NCBI GenBank assembly: GCA_020744425.1
Contig: JAGMUV010000013.1
Coordinates: forward strand, 1,302,001-1,366,000
DNA length: 64,000 nt
Reading direction: 5' to 3'
Source of the DNA: Dactylonectria macrodidyma
Lineage: Eukaryota > Ascomycota > Sordariomycetes > Hypocreales > Nectriaceae
Below, piece after piece: positions 47,473-58,443 of this stretch; the first letter of the stretch is position 1, and each line of letters starts with the position of its first letter. The notes under the pieces were generated by a model. The model was given only the letters and a program-made list of their open reading frames with translations. It was not told where the DNA came from and did not search any database. A program made the position numbers and the translations under genes.

Positions 47473-48360
47473 TCAGGAACTACCCTCTTGACAGGCCACC
47501 GCCATTGCAAGGGCGTCTAGTCCACTGGGCGTCCTGCCAGCGACGGGCCTGTTGAGCAGGGGCAGATTAAGACCGCGCATATCCCACGCTGCGCTAGCAA
47601 CACTCGGTGAGGGTTGCGGGGGTGTCGGCAGAGGGTACTGATTTGTCGTCTCCCAGTGGGATTTGGACTCCCGGGAGGCCGCTGAGCGGCTGGATGCTGA
47701 ACTGCGCCCTGACGACGAGTTGCGGCGGGTTTCGGCGAGTGAAGTCTTGTGGCCTCGCTGACCCGAGGAACGGGTCTTCTCTTTGTAATGCGTCTCCAAA
47801 TGTTGCTTCATGTTGTCGGCCCGAGTGAACTTTTTCTGGCATCCAGGGAAGGTGCAGTGAACAGCCTTCTCAGCGGTGTGGATCTTGGAGTGGCGCGAGG
47901 CGTGACCCGAGGTAGTAAATGTCTTTTCGCAACCGTGACTGTCGCGGTAGCGGCATGGGTAGCGCTTGGTGGGCCGGTCGGGCATAGGCGAAGCGGAGGC
48001 TTGGTTGGAGAGGTCTTCATCGAAGGATGCGGAGCGAGCGCTCTCAGCGTAGCCTGTGGGCTTGGCTGAGTGAGCATCAGTACCGTATTCGTGGGGAATG
48101 GAGTAGACGGATTGATGTCGTGAATAGTAGTCGACGTTGGGGGTGAGGGGCGAGGCAGGGTCATTGCTCATCTGTGAGTCGTAGGAGTCGGAACGCAATA
48201 GCTCGGGAGTATTGGGCGAGGAAGCGGAGCTTCCGGATGTGGAGTATTGTTGCGCGAGAGTATGGCCGGAGTGGTAGCTTAGAGATCGTTGGGAGATATA
48301 GCTGGCGCCGTCATCGTTGAGTAGTGAGACCTGTCGGCCTGAGGCGTCTCGGGCTTGCAT
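47473..48360 (-). CDS. mtfA: C2H2 zinc-finger regulator, MtfA-like
   Basis: An intronless gene of 295 residues starting at 48360. Two zinc fingers lie near residues 134-161 (YPCRYRDSHGCEKTFTTSGH, with HASRHSKIH) and 167-191 (HCTFPGCQKKFTRADNMKQH, with LETH). The first has a longer Cys-Cys spacing than normal. The N-terminal 130 residues are Ser/Tyr/Gln-rich and the C-terminal ~95 are Ser/Arg then Pro-rich, both disordered. From memory the finger region closely matches MtfA, a regulator of secondary metabolism and development in Aspergillus; the symbol rests on that recollection. A long non-coding region upstream fits a developmentally regulated promoter. Confidence 0.8.
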   Translation of the reverse strand: MQARDASGRQVSLLNDDGASYISQRSLSYHSGHTLAQQYSTSGSSASSPNTPELLRSDSYDSQMSNDPASPLTPNVDYYSRHQSVYSIPHEYGTDAHSAKPTGYAESARSASFDEDLSNQASASPMPDRPTKRYPCRYRDSHGCEKTFTTSGHASRHSKIHTAEKAVHCTFPGCQKKFTRADNMKQHLETHYKEKTRSSGQRGHKTSLAETRRNSSSGRSSASSRSAASRESKSHWETTNQYPLPTPPQPSPSVASAAWDMRGLNLPLLNRPVAGRTPSGLDALAMAVACQEGSS

Positions 48361-51300
48361 TATGATTAATAGAGGCCGAGTTTTTGGTCAAACGGAGCTG
48401 TGATCGCGAGAGTTGGAGAAACCGGAAGCGGCGGGCTTCAAGCTCTAAGGTGAGGTGAGGCGAGCGCGAGGCGGAGCAAATTAAATAAAGGTGCCTGGAC
48501 AAATGACCAGGGGGCGTGGGAGCGTCCGGGTGCCGAGGCGAAGCCAGGGGGCCACTGGGGAAGCGGGAAGCGGGAGGCTTGGAAGCTTGGAAGAAGCTGG
48601 AAAGCCGGGATCTCAGGGCTGGCAATGAGGGCGCGAGCTTAAGACGGAGAGATGGTCTCGTAGCTGTCTCACAAATAACAGCTTCAATGTGTGATGTGAT
48701 CCGGTTCTTTTCTTTTTCTTAATCACTTAGACGAGGTTGAGTCAGTCGCGAGGATGGTTCGGATCAAAGCACCCGCAGCCTTATTGAAGAGCGTGTCTAG
48801 CGAAGGGAGCAGCGGACAGTGTCGCTAGGAGTGTTTTTTGAGGTTCGTAATTCGAGATCGTCGTTAATATCGGTACAGTCGTCGTTTTGTTCGACAGGAC
48901 TGTCAGTGATGATGTTATTGACAAGATGAGAACGAGCTCTAGGCGTCAGGCGTTGGCGTGATGTAGCGGAAATATGTATCTGACAAGATGTGATGAATGG
49001 TTGCACGATGGCGCTGTATGAGCAGACAACACAGTCCCAAAAAGGGAAAGCAAGCGCAAATGGAAGGCCAAAGGTGACGGGGTGGGAGGGATGGGAGATT
49101 GGGCGATGCGCTTAAGCCAGGCAAGACAAGGTAGATACTTCGGGGTCCGAGAGTCCAAGACCTATGAAGGGATGAAGGAGAGTAAATACCACAAGAAAGT
49201 GATGAGAGGATCGCAGGGGATTATGCGTAGGAAATCGAATCAATAGGATGAGGAGGAATTGGTCCGTCTTCAAAGGCCAGGGAAAATCAGGGCCAAAGGG
49301 AATCAAGCTCGGGCAAGGCTGGCCGGGCAAGGAGCTTTATTAAGTTTTCAAACCGTTCAAGTGCAGGGCCAAGGGTCTAGGTAAGAGGGAGGTGTCTCTG
49401 TGGGTGTGGAGAGCGCACAGAGGGAGTGCGTAAAGCGAAAGGCACAAGGGCTCTCTCACAAGAGTCACAGAGCGAAGAGGGTCCAGAGGGCTACAGGGGC
49501 AAGGGGGGTAGAGATGTGATGAGGGGGGTGCAGAAACGGAGGGGGCAAGAGAGGGGCAGAAGAACGGGAATGAGCCATGGACATCCGGGAAGCAGGCGTA
49601 AAAGAGGCGGTATGGCAGATATGGAGTGTGGATAGGCAGGTCACTAAGATGGATGGGTTGTGATGTGGAAGTGTGGATGGGGAAAAAGATGGGACAAGAA
49701 CGAGACTGGACAGCTGAAGGCCAGGAGGCCAGGACGGCTTTACGCACGCACGCACGGAACCCACCATCGATCGATGGGATCGAGAAAGTCGCAAGAGCAA
49801 CTGGGACGCCTGCCTCTCTGGCGTCGGGGGTTGGTCACCCCTGTCCTGCGCTGCCCTTGGGCCTGCACCTGCCCTGCGGTCTGCTTCGATTTTTTTTTTT
49901 GCCCTTGACTTGCCCTTGCCCTTGCCTTGCGAAAATCAAAGCTCCAAGCTCCCGCTCCCAGCGTGTGGGAGTGACCGGGGCAAGTGCGACCGGGGTGTGG
50001 TGGAGGTGGGGTGGGAATTGGGTAGAAGTGGGTAGGTGCGAGTGGATCCATCTCCCCAGGGACATGGATAGAAGCCACAGTCGGCCAGGGAGGGCACACG
50101 CTTTTCCCTCACACCAAGCACACAGTACTGCCGACTTAGGCTTTTGTTGATTGGGACTTTGCTTGAGGCTGGGGCGTTGCTCGAGGCTTCTGCTTGAGTT
50201 TCTGATTCGGCTTATTGAGGCAAGACGGCCAAGGGCAGCCTCCTCCACCCAAGGAAGGGTCCGACCAGGGGAACAGGGGACGGGGGACCGGGGGATACAA
50301 AAGTGGGCAACCAAGACAACCCCTCTTGGTCGCCTTGGCTTCGGGCTTGGTACCCTGGCTGCTGTACTCCGTACTGGACCTGTGAGCTCAGAGGCACGTT
50401 GCACAAGCCCGCGTGTCTGGCTTTGACATCCATATCCCCACACGCTTCTGGCACCCTCTGCCCTGCCCCTGACGACTGGCGGCGTTTTCATTCGACCCTC
50501 CTCTTTCCCTGCCCGTTCTGTGGTGGTGCGACTGACAAGGCTGTGATGCAGTGCGCGACGACGCCAGTTTGGTGATTGACATGATATGAGCTTCATTGGG
50601 ACGTCAACCGGGACTTGAGCTGGGACCTGGCGTCCGACTCCCCGAAATCTGACCAACGCCTTGGCCCTTCTCTGGTTGGTTGCCAAATTTGCCTGGCCCA
50701 GCTTCAGTTCAAGAGCACAACCACAGTTCGCCGTCGCCTGCTGCCGCGAGATTCCCATGCATGTTTCGAATTCGCCCTTTTCGCGCCATGGTTGTTCCAC
50801 ATGTCCCCATTTCGCTCCTTTGGTCCAGTCTTTCAACTCGCCATCACGCGGTAGATGTGACATCGGTTGGCCGCGGCCTCGCGAGTTTGAGCGCGTATCT
50901 CACCGGCACGGAATTATGCTCCGGTGCCTGGAGCCTGGACCCCAACTTCACGCCCACCACAATCTCGATCCGTCCTCCTTTCCGTCGATGCCTTGCGCCT
51001 CGTTGAGGACAACTCAGCGTCATAGTGACGGAGGCTAAGGGACCAGCCCAGCCCATGAGGGGCCGAGAGCCCCAAGACCCCTTTAACCCTCATGGTCACA
51101 CCATGGTGACGTCAGGCTCATGACAGCAACTCGTCAGTCTGGACCCTGACATCCGTTGGCGCAGGAAAGCCTCGAGAGAACTCCACTGTTTTTTAATGTT
51201 GATATCAAGCCGGTGCACGAGGAAGTTCAACCATGCAGGGCTTCTCCTCGTTCGCGTCGCGTTCAGGACCCCTGGTCCCCAGTCTACAGTACGTACCTAT

Positions 51301-54300
51301 CTGGGGCGGCGCCGTCTGCCCAAAAAGATCTGAATGTGCCATTCGGCAGACGCATTGAGGTTCGTTTACAGGCTTAGATGGAGTTGCCACATACTTGATA
51401 ACTGAACAGGCACCTCTCGGTCAGCACGAATTAAGTTTTCCCCAAATGAAAACTCAAGAAGCCAAGCGAGGAGGGGTTAAAGGTCTCGAACCTTTCAAGG
51501 TTGCACATCAAAGGGAAAAAAGGTCGCAAATACCGCGGCGGTGGCGATAATGTGGAATCGAGCCTCGAAGGCACAGCACCAATAAGGGAAAAAAAAGAGA
51601 GAGCGAAAAAGTTCACCATCTCGTCAGCTCTATTCTTTGTCCTGCCTTGGGAAGTCAAATCACCCCTCCCTCCGTCAGTGCCGTTGCGGGCGTCGAGAGG
51701 GGACGGTGAGGAGCAAGACAGAGTCCCCCGCCTAACGTTAGGCGGGAGAGCCCACCCTGAAGCCCTCCGCACGACGGGACTGGAGGCTCGGAAGGTGGGA
51801 GGCGGCGGGGACGGTCATATCCCCTGGGCGCTGAGCTGATGCTCCAAGGGTCCCCCAAGGGTCCCTCCAGAACTTCAGGGAACTCAGTTCCTGGCACATT
51901 CTCAGCCAATAATCGGGCAGATCGGGGGGGAAACGAGCCAGTGGGTACATTTTGACCAGCTTCAATGTCCCTAGACCCAGGGCCCCAGCACAAACATTGC
52001 TGCAGCGGCATCAGTCATCCATTGCAATGCCACCAGCGCCAGCGCCGACGCCAACGCCATTGTCAGTGCCACCCGTGGAGAAGTGCCCGCCGTTGGGACC
52101 GTTGGGACTCGATGCGACGACACGATAGGAAACGCAATCAATCGCCGCTGCTCGCCGATGGCCGGGTTCCGGGGCGAAACGAAACGCAGAGCCCGCCCGC
52201 CTTTGTTCGGCGAGTTGTGCCCTGCTTGGGAGTTTGCGCTGCTCCGTTCGTCTGAGCTACGCCGTCTCAAGCTCTGTGCTCCTCGTCTACGTCTACACAG
52301 TACCTACTAGCGACGCCATGAGAGTCCGAGTCCGACGCGCCAACAGTAACAGCTCACATGCTCCGCCGCCAGCACTAACAATAGGGCGCACATTTCGAAA
52401 AGTCTATCTTTGCAGTCTGGATTGCTCTTTTACGCCCTACTTTCTCGGCGCGGAGAAGTCTCCTGGGCCCGATGGGGTAGTCTGGCGAGCTAACTGGTCG
52501 CATCACTGGACAAAGTTACCTGGCGGTGATTTTGGGATGCAGGGGTGGCCTTCCTGGAACCATTGTCCTCCAGTCATAATAGGTGCTGGTTCTGTGTCTA
52601 AATTCATTCCTGCAAGCCGCGACGACTCCAACAGCAGTACTGCGTACGATATGGAGTACTGCAATGTGCTGACGCGAAGAGCATAGACTGCGAATAGCAA
52701 GGCGTACTTTGCTAGTCCATACAGTACATTCAAGATATGCACAATGTTGCCGTCAGACGCCGGGCCTCCAAGTGGAGGGCACCCGCCCCGTGGCCCGCGC
52801 ACCCAGAAGTTGGCGAGGCCAACCTTGCCCTGAGGCTTCGGATGGCCCTGCTCTGACAAAGAAACATTGAGACACATTGACACTGACCCACCACAGACAC
52901 GCTGCAGACACCGTTGCAGTGCTAGAGGCACGTCCTGCGCAAATCAATGCACCAGGCTGGCCCCGAAGCGCTTGGAGGATGCGAATCTTGCACAACACCA
53001 TGACCCCGCGGATGGTTTTCTTGCTCATCTCCGCCCTGCCATCCATGACGGCACTTTGACTCTTGTCAGAGCGGCGCTCACAGATGAATCCTTTCCCGGG
53101 CGCCCGTATTGGACACTCCGCCCGGTGGTTTTCCTCCGGCCTATCACCCTTCCTCCCTTTTCATGCCGTCGTGTCGCGCGTGCGTGCACCAAATCCATGT
53201 CAAAAGGTTTTTCAGGGTCCTGTGCGTTCCTCGCTGGAGGAAGTCCATGGGCGTCGAATGTCAGTCACAACGTCTGACCACCTCCTAGGCCTCACAATTC
53301 GCGTCTATTGAGTGCGGTACCTCGATGTGGTTTCATGCAGCGCCCGCAAAAGCTCCCACCACATCCCTCCACTCCAACTACAACCCAGACCCTCCCAACC
53401 AAACCTACCAGCAGAGACGCAGAATGTACAGTACACGAACCGAGTGTTCCGTCCTTTGTGCGCCACGATGCTACGCAGAAGCCGCCAACCTAACATGACG
53501 TTGTGCGGGAGCCATGCCGAGTGGGCACAGGCCTTGCCTCGGCAGTTCTAACTTACATCAGCTTCCGTAATCCGGCGTCAACCTGACGTACTGCTTTGTT
53601 AACTCCGGCGGTCCAAGCAGCGGAAGGCCAATTGGGAGTGGAAATGTGCCCTGTTCGTCATTGCTTGCTCATGCTCATACTCATGCCTGGACCCGACAAC
53701 TTTCGGGCCCAAACGCTGAACATGGTAGACTCGAACAGCTTTGCCGCTTAGTCGTATTTTGCATACCACGGTACGTAGGTACATAATAGCTTTCCTTGGC
53801 CATGCTGAGTGCGGGACCTACAGAATCAAGAGATGGGGTCTCAAACTTAGCATTGGCAGCGCGGGAAAGGGGAGTGTGAAGGGGGTGAGCGCAAGCCATG
53901 CGTCGATCATCCCAGGAAAAATAAAGAAGAGGAAAGAAGGGTTAGAAGAGCAGCTTCAAAGTTGGCAAGATGGCAGACTGACCCGGTTTCCGGGCATTGG
54001 TGAGCAAGGGGATCCATCATGGCAAGTTCGTGGACCCAAAATGGAGCGAAATAGAGTCAATGACCTGCGCTGGGGATCTCAATTTTCGCGGGGGATCGGC
54101 TCGCTGCTCAACCCTGTGCCAAGTGGGCCTGGCATTCAAGGCGCATGTGGAGACGCTCCAGCCTCATGCGCGCCCCCCGCCCGTGTGGCTCGCGGAGGCG
54201 CACCTTCCATCGACAACCCAAAAGGCAAGTACTAGCAGGCACCCCCTCCCCCCTCGCCCCCCCGAACTGACATGGAGAAAGAGGGTGGGTGTTCTTAATT

Positions 54301-54437
54301 AGCGCGTTGCAAGGTCCCGTCGATCTAACTGATCTAACTTGCATGGCAAGAATCAACCAAGTGACGGCACCAAAAGCAAGGCAACATGCATCAGCAGGAG
54401 CAGCAGATCTCATCAGGGACGGTCCGAGTGCTGCAAG

Positions 54438-54516
<79 letters not shown>

Positions 54517-56225
54517 CCCTCTCTCAGTAATTCTTTCGTCCGGCCAGGCCGATTCTTCATCAAGTAACCCGGTTATCTACAGAAAGGATCAACCGTTCCG
54601 GGCACACATCCAACATCATTCTCCACGCCATCCACCCTTGGCATGGATTGTCAGGCACCATCCAGTCAACCACTCGGAGACAGCCTGGCTCAACCGGCCG
54701 AGTCGGGCTTGACTAGGTAGGCACGTAATTAGACACAAACGACTCGCCACCTCAACGTAACCGATCCCGGCCCAACGCAAGCCTCGATTCCCTAGAGGCT
54801 GTACCACACAGTTGTGTATGTATTCTGTCTGCCATCGTTTTAACTCAAATGCGCCTGTTGCGCCCCTGCTAGACCCCGTGGCCACATCAACGTTCCTGAC
54901 TCGCGCGATGTGGCATCATGGGTGATCCCGCTGAGAACACCATAATTAACTCGCTGCTTGCTCCGATCTCATCCGCTCGTTTGAGAGTCTCGTTCGGATC
55001 CGACTTGGACAACACAACCCCGGGTCACTCCATCTTCTTATCGAAACCTCGGCCTATGAGGTTCAGCGTTTATCGCGAACGAACGAACCACCATGAGTTC
55101 CCTAAGCTGCCGTGTGCTAGAACGGCAGTTACGCATGGCATCAAGCAACTTGACAGCAGTTTCCATAGCCTACACATCGCACCCTTGCTCTTTCCTTTCT
55201 TGCTTTATCCCACTTATGAGGTAGAGAATCCAGCGCCGACGTTCTTGTTACCCCTCCTCCAGTGGTACATTCTGCGTAGTATTTTCTTCCGTTGTGTGTG
55301 CTTGCTCATGGGATTGAAGGTACCAGAGTCATATAAATAACATGGTTGAAGGCATTCTTGTTCTTCTTGTCTGGCACAAGCTCCTGCGTCAAGAATTCGA
55401 CCGTGTTTGCAAAAGATATCCTCTGACCCCAGTCACAGCCGATTTAAAAATGTCACGATTCACTTAAACATGGAAGGGTCTACCACAGCTCAATCATCAC
55501 AACAATATCAATCACGATAACACGATGACCGTCCAGTGTCCCTTCATGACGCCAATCTAGCTCTAGCGCCGCTTTCCACCAAGTGAAAGAAGAACATGTA
55601 CGCAATCTTCGGATGGTGAAGCGTGCTCCCTACTCTGCATGATGACCGCTCCGTAGTGCTGGGGAGACGAAACGACAAGTGATAGACCTGAGCCACCGAC
55701 GTGGGTGGCCCGTTATCCCCCCCCCTGGTAGGTGCCTTAGGTTGTGACATCTGCAGGTGTCTGTCTGTTGCGTCGTCGCATTGGCTCTCGCGCTGCTGTC
55801 CCGGACGGTCGGTAACTTAACCATGCATCGAGCATCTTTTCCACTAAGATCCAAGGGCTAACAGCCCATCCTATTTCCAGGCTTGTCTCACATGGCAAAG
55901 AGCTGCAAAAGGCGACCAGGGTACCGCTAGCTCCCGTATCGCAAAGCGTCTTTTACTACGCTTGGGTTTTCGTTTGAACACAATATAGTATGAGCTTGTT
56001 GTTACTACTAAGCTCCTAGGAACAGTCAACTTGGGTTGTTTCCCTGAACGCCTTGTTCGCCTGCGATCCCGTCAGCCTCCGTGGCTGTCACGTCTCAGCT
56101 GAATCCAATTCCAGTATAGCCTCGTGACTATTGAAATATTGACGAAAAGGCTTCTTCCGATGTTAGCCTCCCACCTAGCCGCCATCTTCCCACAATATAT
56201 TTCCACCGGTCCTAAGCAGGACGCA
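48361..56225. other. Gene-poor region of 7.9 kb
   Basis: From the mtfA-like start to the 3' end of PRP31 no gene could be supported. Open frames of up to 342 residues (49835-50863, minus strand) and 150-174 residues exist but are rich in Arg, Pro, Ser and Gly, show no hydrophobic or domain pattern, and have equally long frames on the other strand. The left part is probably the mtfA-like promoter and leader. The rest may hold non-coding transcripts. A long CT microsatellite sits at 54442-54510. Confidence 0.45.
54442..54510. repeat. CT dinucleotide microsatellite, about 34 units
   Basis: An uninterrupted CT tract of 69 bases, followed by an impure CT-rich tail to about 54,528. It is by far the longest simple repeat in the window. 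Confidence 0.95.
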
Positions 56226-58127
56226 TCATGACTTTGGTGGTCCTGGAGGACCCATCTTCGTCGCTCCAGTATCGACACGCTTAGCCGCGGGCAGGTCCGG
56301 CACCTTGAAGCCGTTTGACGGGCCACCGACCTGGGTGAAAGTGCCACCCTTGAACCAACGGTCTTCCTCGGCCTTGCGCTTCTTGCTGAGATCGGCTTGT
56401 ACCTTGGGGTCGACGAGTTCGAGGCCCTGGACCGGGGTGAAGGCGAGGGATGATGCGGTACCACCCGTTGCCGAGCCGACGGTGCTGCCTACTCCCGACG
56501 CCCTCAAGCCCTTGCCGCGCAGATCGATGCCAGCCGACTGACCGAAGCCACCGATGGACGAAGCCGCGCCGCCTACAGTGCTAGCACCACCCCAGCCCTT
56601 GCTCTTGGCGCCGAGTTTCGCTCGTGTGCGCTGGTCAATCTGGATCCCACGGATACGGCCGTCGTTGGCCTGTCCGATCATTCCCATGCCGACCGTTGAT
56701 TCGCCCGTGCCGTACCCGACTTCCTTCTCCTCCTTGCCAAATGTCATCCTGTTTTGAGCTTTGCGTAGATCTGTCATAGCAAGAGCCTCCTTGGCCTTAC
56801 GGGCCCGTCGCCCACCTCGCTTTCGGGAGGGCTTGTCATCTGGCACCGGCAGTGCTCGCTTTCCCTTGTTCGGCGGCGGTTCTGTGAGCTTCTCTAACCG
56901 CTCAAGGCAAGCAGACTTGAGGTCTTCTCCCGTCGACCCATCCGGACTTGAGTGAATGCGATCCACGCGTGCTGCTAGGACGAGCTTCGCCGAGACGATT
57001 CTCATCGCCTGCTTCTTGAGATCATTTGGGATGCCCCGAATCATCTCGGAGTTGTAGAGATATCCTTGCTGCCGTATGCCAATATTTGTTGCCAGCCCAG
57101 ACTGCTTCTTCTTGGAGCCCCATGATGGAAGATTGCAAGCTGGTGTTTTTGACAAGCCAGTAAGTCCACCAGCGGCGTTGAGGAGCTGTGCGGCTGTGAG
57201 AGAGCCGATGAGTGCCGTCAAGTTTGGGGCAAAGATGTTCATGCGCGACTGGACATACTCTGTCAGGGTATGCTTTGCCTTGTGGAGCTCGATAGCCATG
57301 TGGCACGCCTGGATGACCCGTTGTAATTCTTCAGGTGTCATCTCATGTCCTTTGGATGTCGTCGCCTCCACCGTGACAATCATCAGAGACGGACCGTCCA
57401 AAACAGATTTCAAGTTTGTCTTCAAGGGGTTATCTGTCGAAGTCTGTAGTGCTTTGATGCTGTCCGAATCGAGGGGACCGTTGCCGAGGATTGCCACAAC
57501 CTTAGCGTACTCGAGGGGTGTCGTCACGAGTCTTTCCAGCTCCGGGAATCGGGTTGAGTAGTGGTCGCGAATGAACTTGTGAACCAAGGCTACCTCGCCA
57601 TCGATCATGGTGGATAGGCTGTTGGACTGTGTGAGAAGATGGTACTCGGGATGATCCTCGATGTTTCCGACAGTCGTGCTCTGCGTCGCGGCTTGTGATC
57701 GATAGTGTGCAATTTTCTGTAGCGTCCGAACCAACACGTCAGGGCTATCCCTCAAGAGAACAGATGTAAACAATCGTCCATCACGACGTGGCCGCGGTGT
57801 TGCGTGGCCGGGGGAAGTACTAACCTCAAGCACAGGCTCCATGGTCTGCATCAAGCTTGCGACACTGCGCACATCCTTCACCGCGCCGAGCTGCATCTTC
57901 TCAACTTTTGCCTTTGTCGCCTCGGCATCTTCCACGTCGATGAGGTCGTTTTCCGCTTTGTTATCGAGTAGATCATCCTCGTCCGCTGCGCCGTCGTCCA
58001 CGTCCATGGCGTCGCGGTCCCCATGGGACTCGTCCTCGCCTTGAATGAGGCCATTGTTTTCAGCGTCCTCAGCCTCATCGCCGGAACTACCGAAGTCGTT
58101 GAGCAGATCATCCGCGACGGTCGTCAT
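56226..58127 (-). CDS. PRP31: U4/U6 snRNP protein PRP31
   Basis: Exons 58127-57825 and 57716-56226 give 597 residues. PRP31 bridges U4/U6 to U5 in the tri-snRNP during spliceosome assembly. The acidic N-terminus (MTTVADDLLNDFGSSGDEAE) is followed by a coiled region ending LMQTMEPVLE, then KIAHYRSQ and the helical GNIEDHPEYHLLTQSNSLST part. The Nop domain, which binds the U4 snRNA-15.5K complex, includes NLTALIGSLTAAQLLNAAGG, PSWGSKKKQSGL and RQQGYLYNSEMIRGIPNDLK. The basic PRP31 C-terminal domain (GGRRARKAKEALAMTDLRKA) follows. The 108-nt intron keeps frame and has no stop, so an unspliced frame of 633 residues is also open. Splicing is inferred because the family reads EPVLE directly into KIAHY. 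Confidence 0.95.
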   Translation of the reverse strand: MTTVADDLLNDFGSSGDEAEDAENNGLIQGEDESHGDRDAMDVDDGAADEDDLLDNKAENDLIDVEDAEATKAKVEKMQLGAVKDVRSVASLMQTMEPVLEVSTSPGHATPRPRRDGRLFTSVLLRDSPDVLVRTLQKIAHYRSQAATQSTTVGNIEDHPEYHLLTQSNSLSTMIDGEVALVHKFIRDHYSTRFPELERLVTTPLEYAKVVAILGNGPLDSDSIKALQTSTDNPLKTNLKSVLDGPSLMIVTVEATTSKGHEMTPEELQRVIQACHMAIELHKAKHTLTEYVQSRMNIFAPNLTALIGSLTAAQLLNAAGGLTGLSKTPACNLPSWGSKKKQSGLATNIGIRQQGYLYNSEMIRGIPNDLKKQAMRIVSAKLVLAARVDRIHSSPDGSTGEDLKSACLERLEKLTEPPPNKGKRALPVPDDKPSRKRGGRRARKAKEALAMTDLRKAQNRMTFGKEEKEVGYGTGESTVGMGMIGQANDGRIRGIQIDQRTRAKLGAKSKGWGGASTVGGAASSIGGFGQSAGIDLRGKGLRASGVGSTVGSATGGTASSLAFTPVQGLELVDPKVQADLSKKRKAEEDRWFKGGTFTQVGGPSNGFKVPDLPAAKRVDTGATKMGPPGPPKS

Positions 58128-58443
58128 AGTGGCGGCGGATGGCTAATGAAAATGATGAAATGAATGTTGTTCGCGACAAGTCGTGTCTGGCGCAAAGGAA
58201 TTACAAATATTTGCCAGGTTGCAAGGCTGACCAAGCGCCACACCAACAAGGTGCGTGCGCCACAGCCAGAATCTTATCCAGGCTCGTCAGCCACTTCCCA
58301 ATTTTCTGAGCCTTGTTGATTTCGCGTCTGGTCGTTTCCAATCCATCAATCCAAATCATTGCCAACCTTACCCTGTCGCTGCATCTCTTCTCTTCTTCTC
58401 TTCTCCGTCTTCATCCATCCGTCAAGCGCACTGGTCACTCAAG
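58128..58443. promoter_or_regulatory. Short divergent promoter shared by PRP31 and CLF1
   Basis: Only 316 bp separate the two start codons. The right half is rich in CT (for example ctcttctcttcttctcttct at 58,384-58,403), as in the leader of CLF1. No other feature seen. Confidence 0.6.

Noticed and set aside
49835..50863. 342-residue open frame on the minus strand
   Set aside because: Composition is biased to Arg, Gly, Pro and Ser. There are no hydrophobic cores, domains or splice support, and similarly long frames lie on the opposite strand in the same GC-rich DNA.
52234..52686. 150-residue plus-strand frame with a signal-like start
   Set aside because: The first residues are hydrophobic, but the rest is non-conserved in texture and there is no splice or context support for a secreted protein.
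53741..54235. 164-residue plus-strand open frame
   Set aside because: No hydrophobic or domain pattern; lies in the gene-poor region near simple repeats.
54918..55340. 140-residue plus-strand open frame with a hydrophobic end
   Set aside because: Only one hydrophobic stretch and no plausible family. It could be a small gene but nothing supports it.
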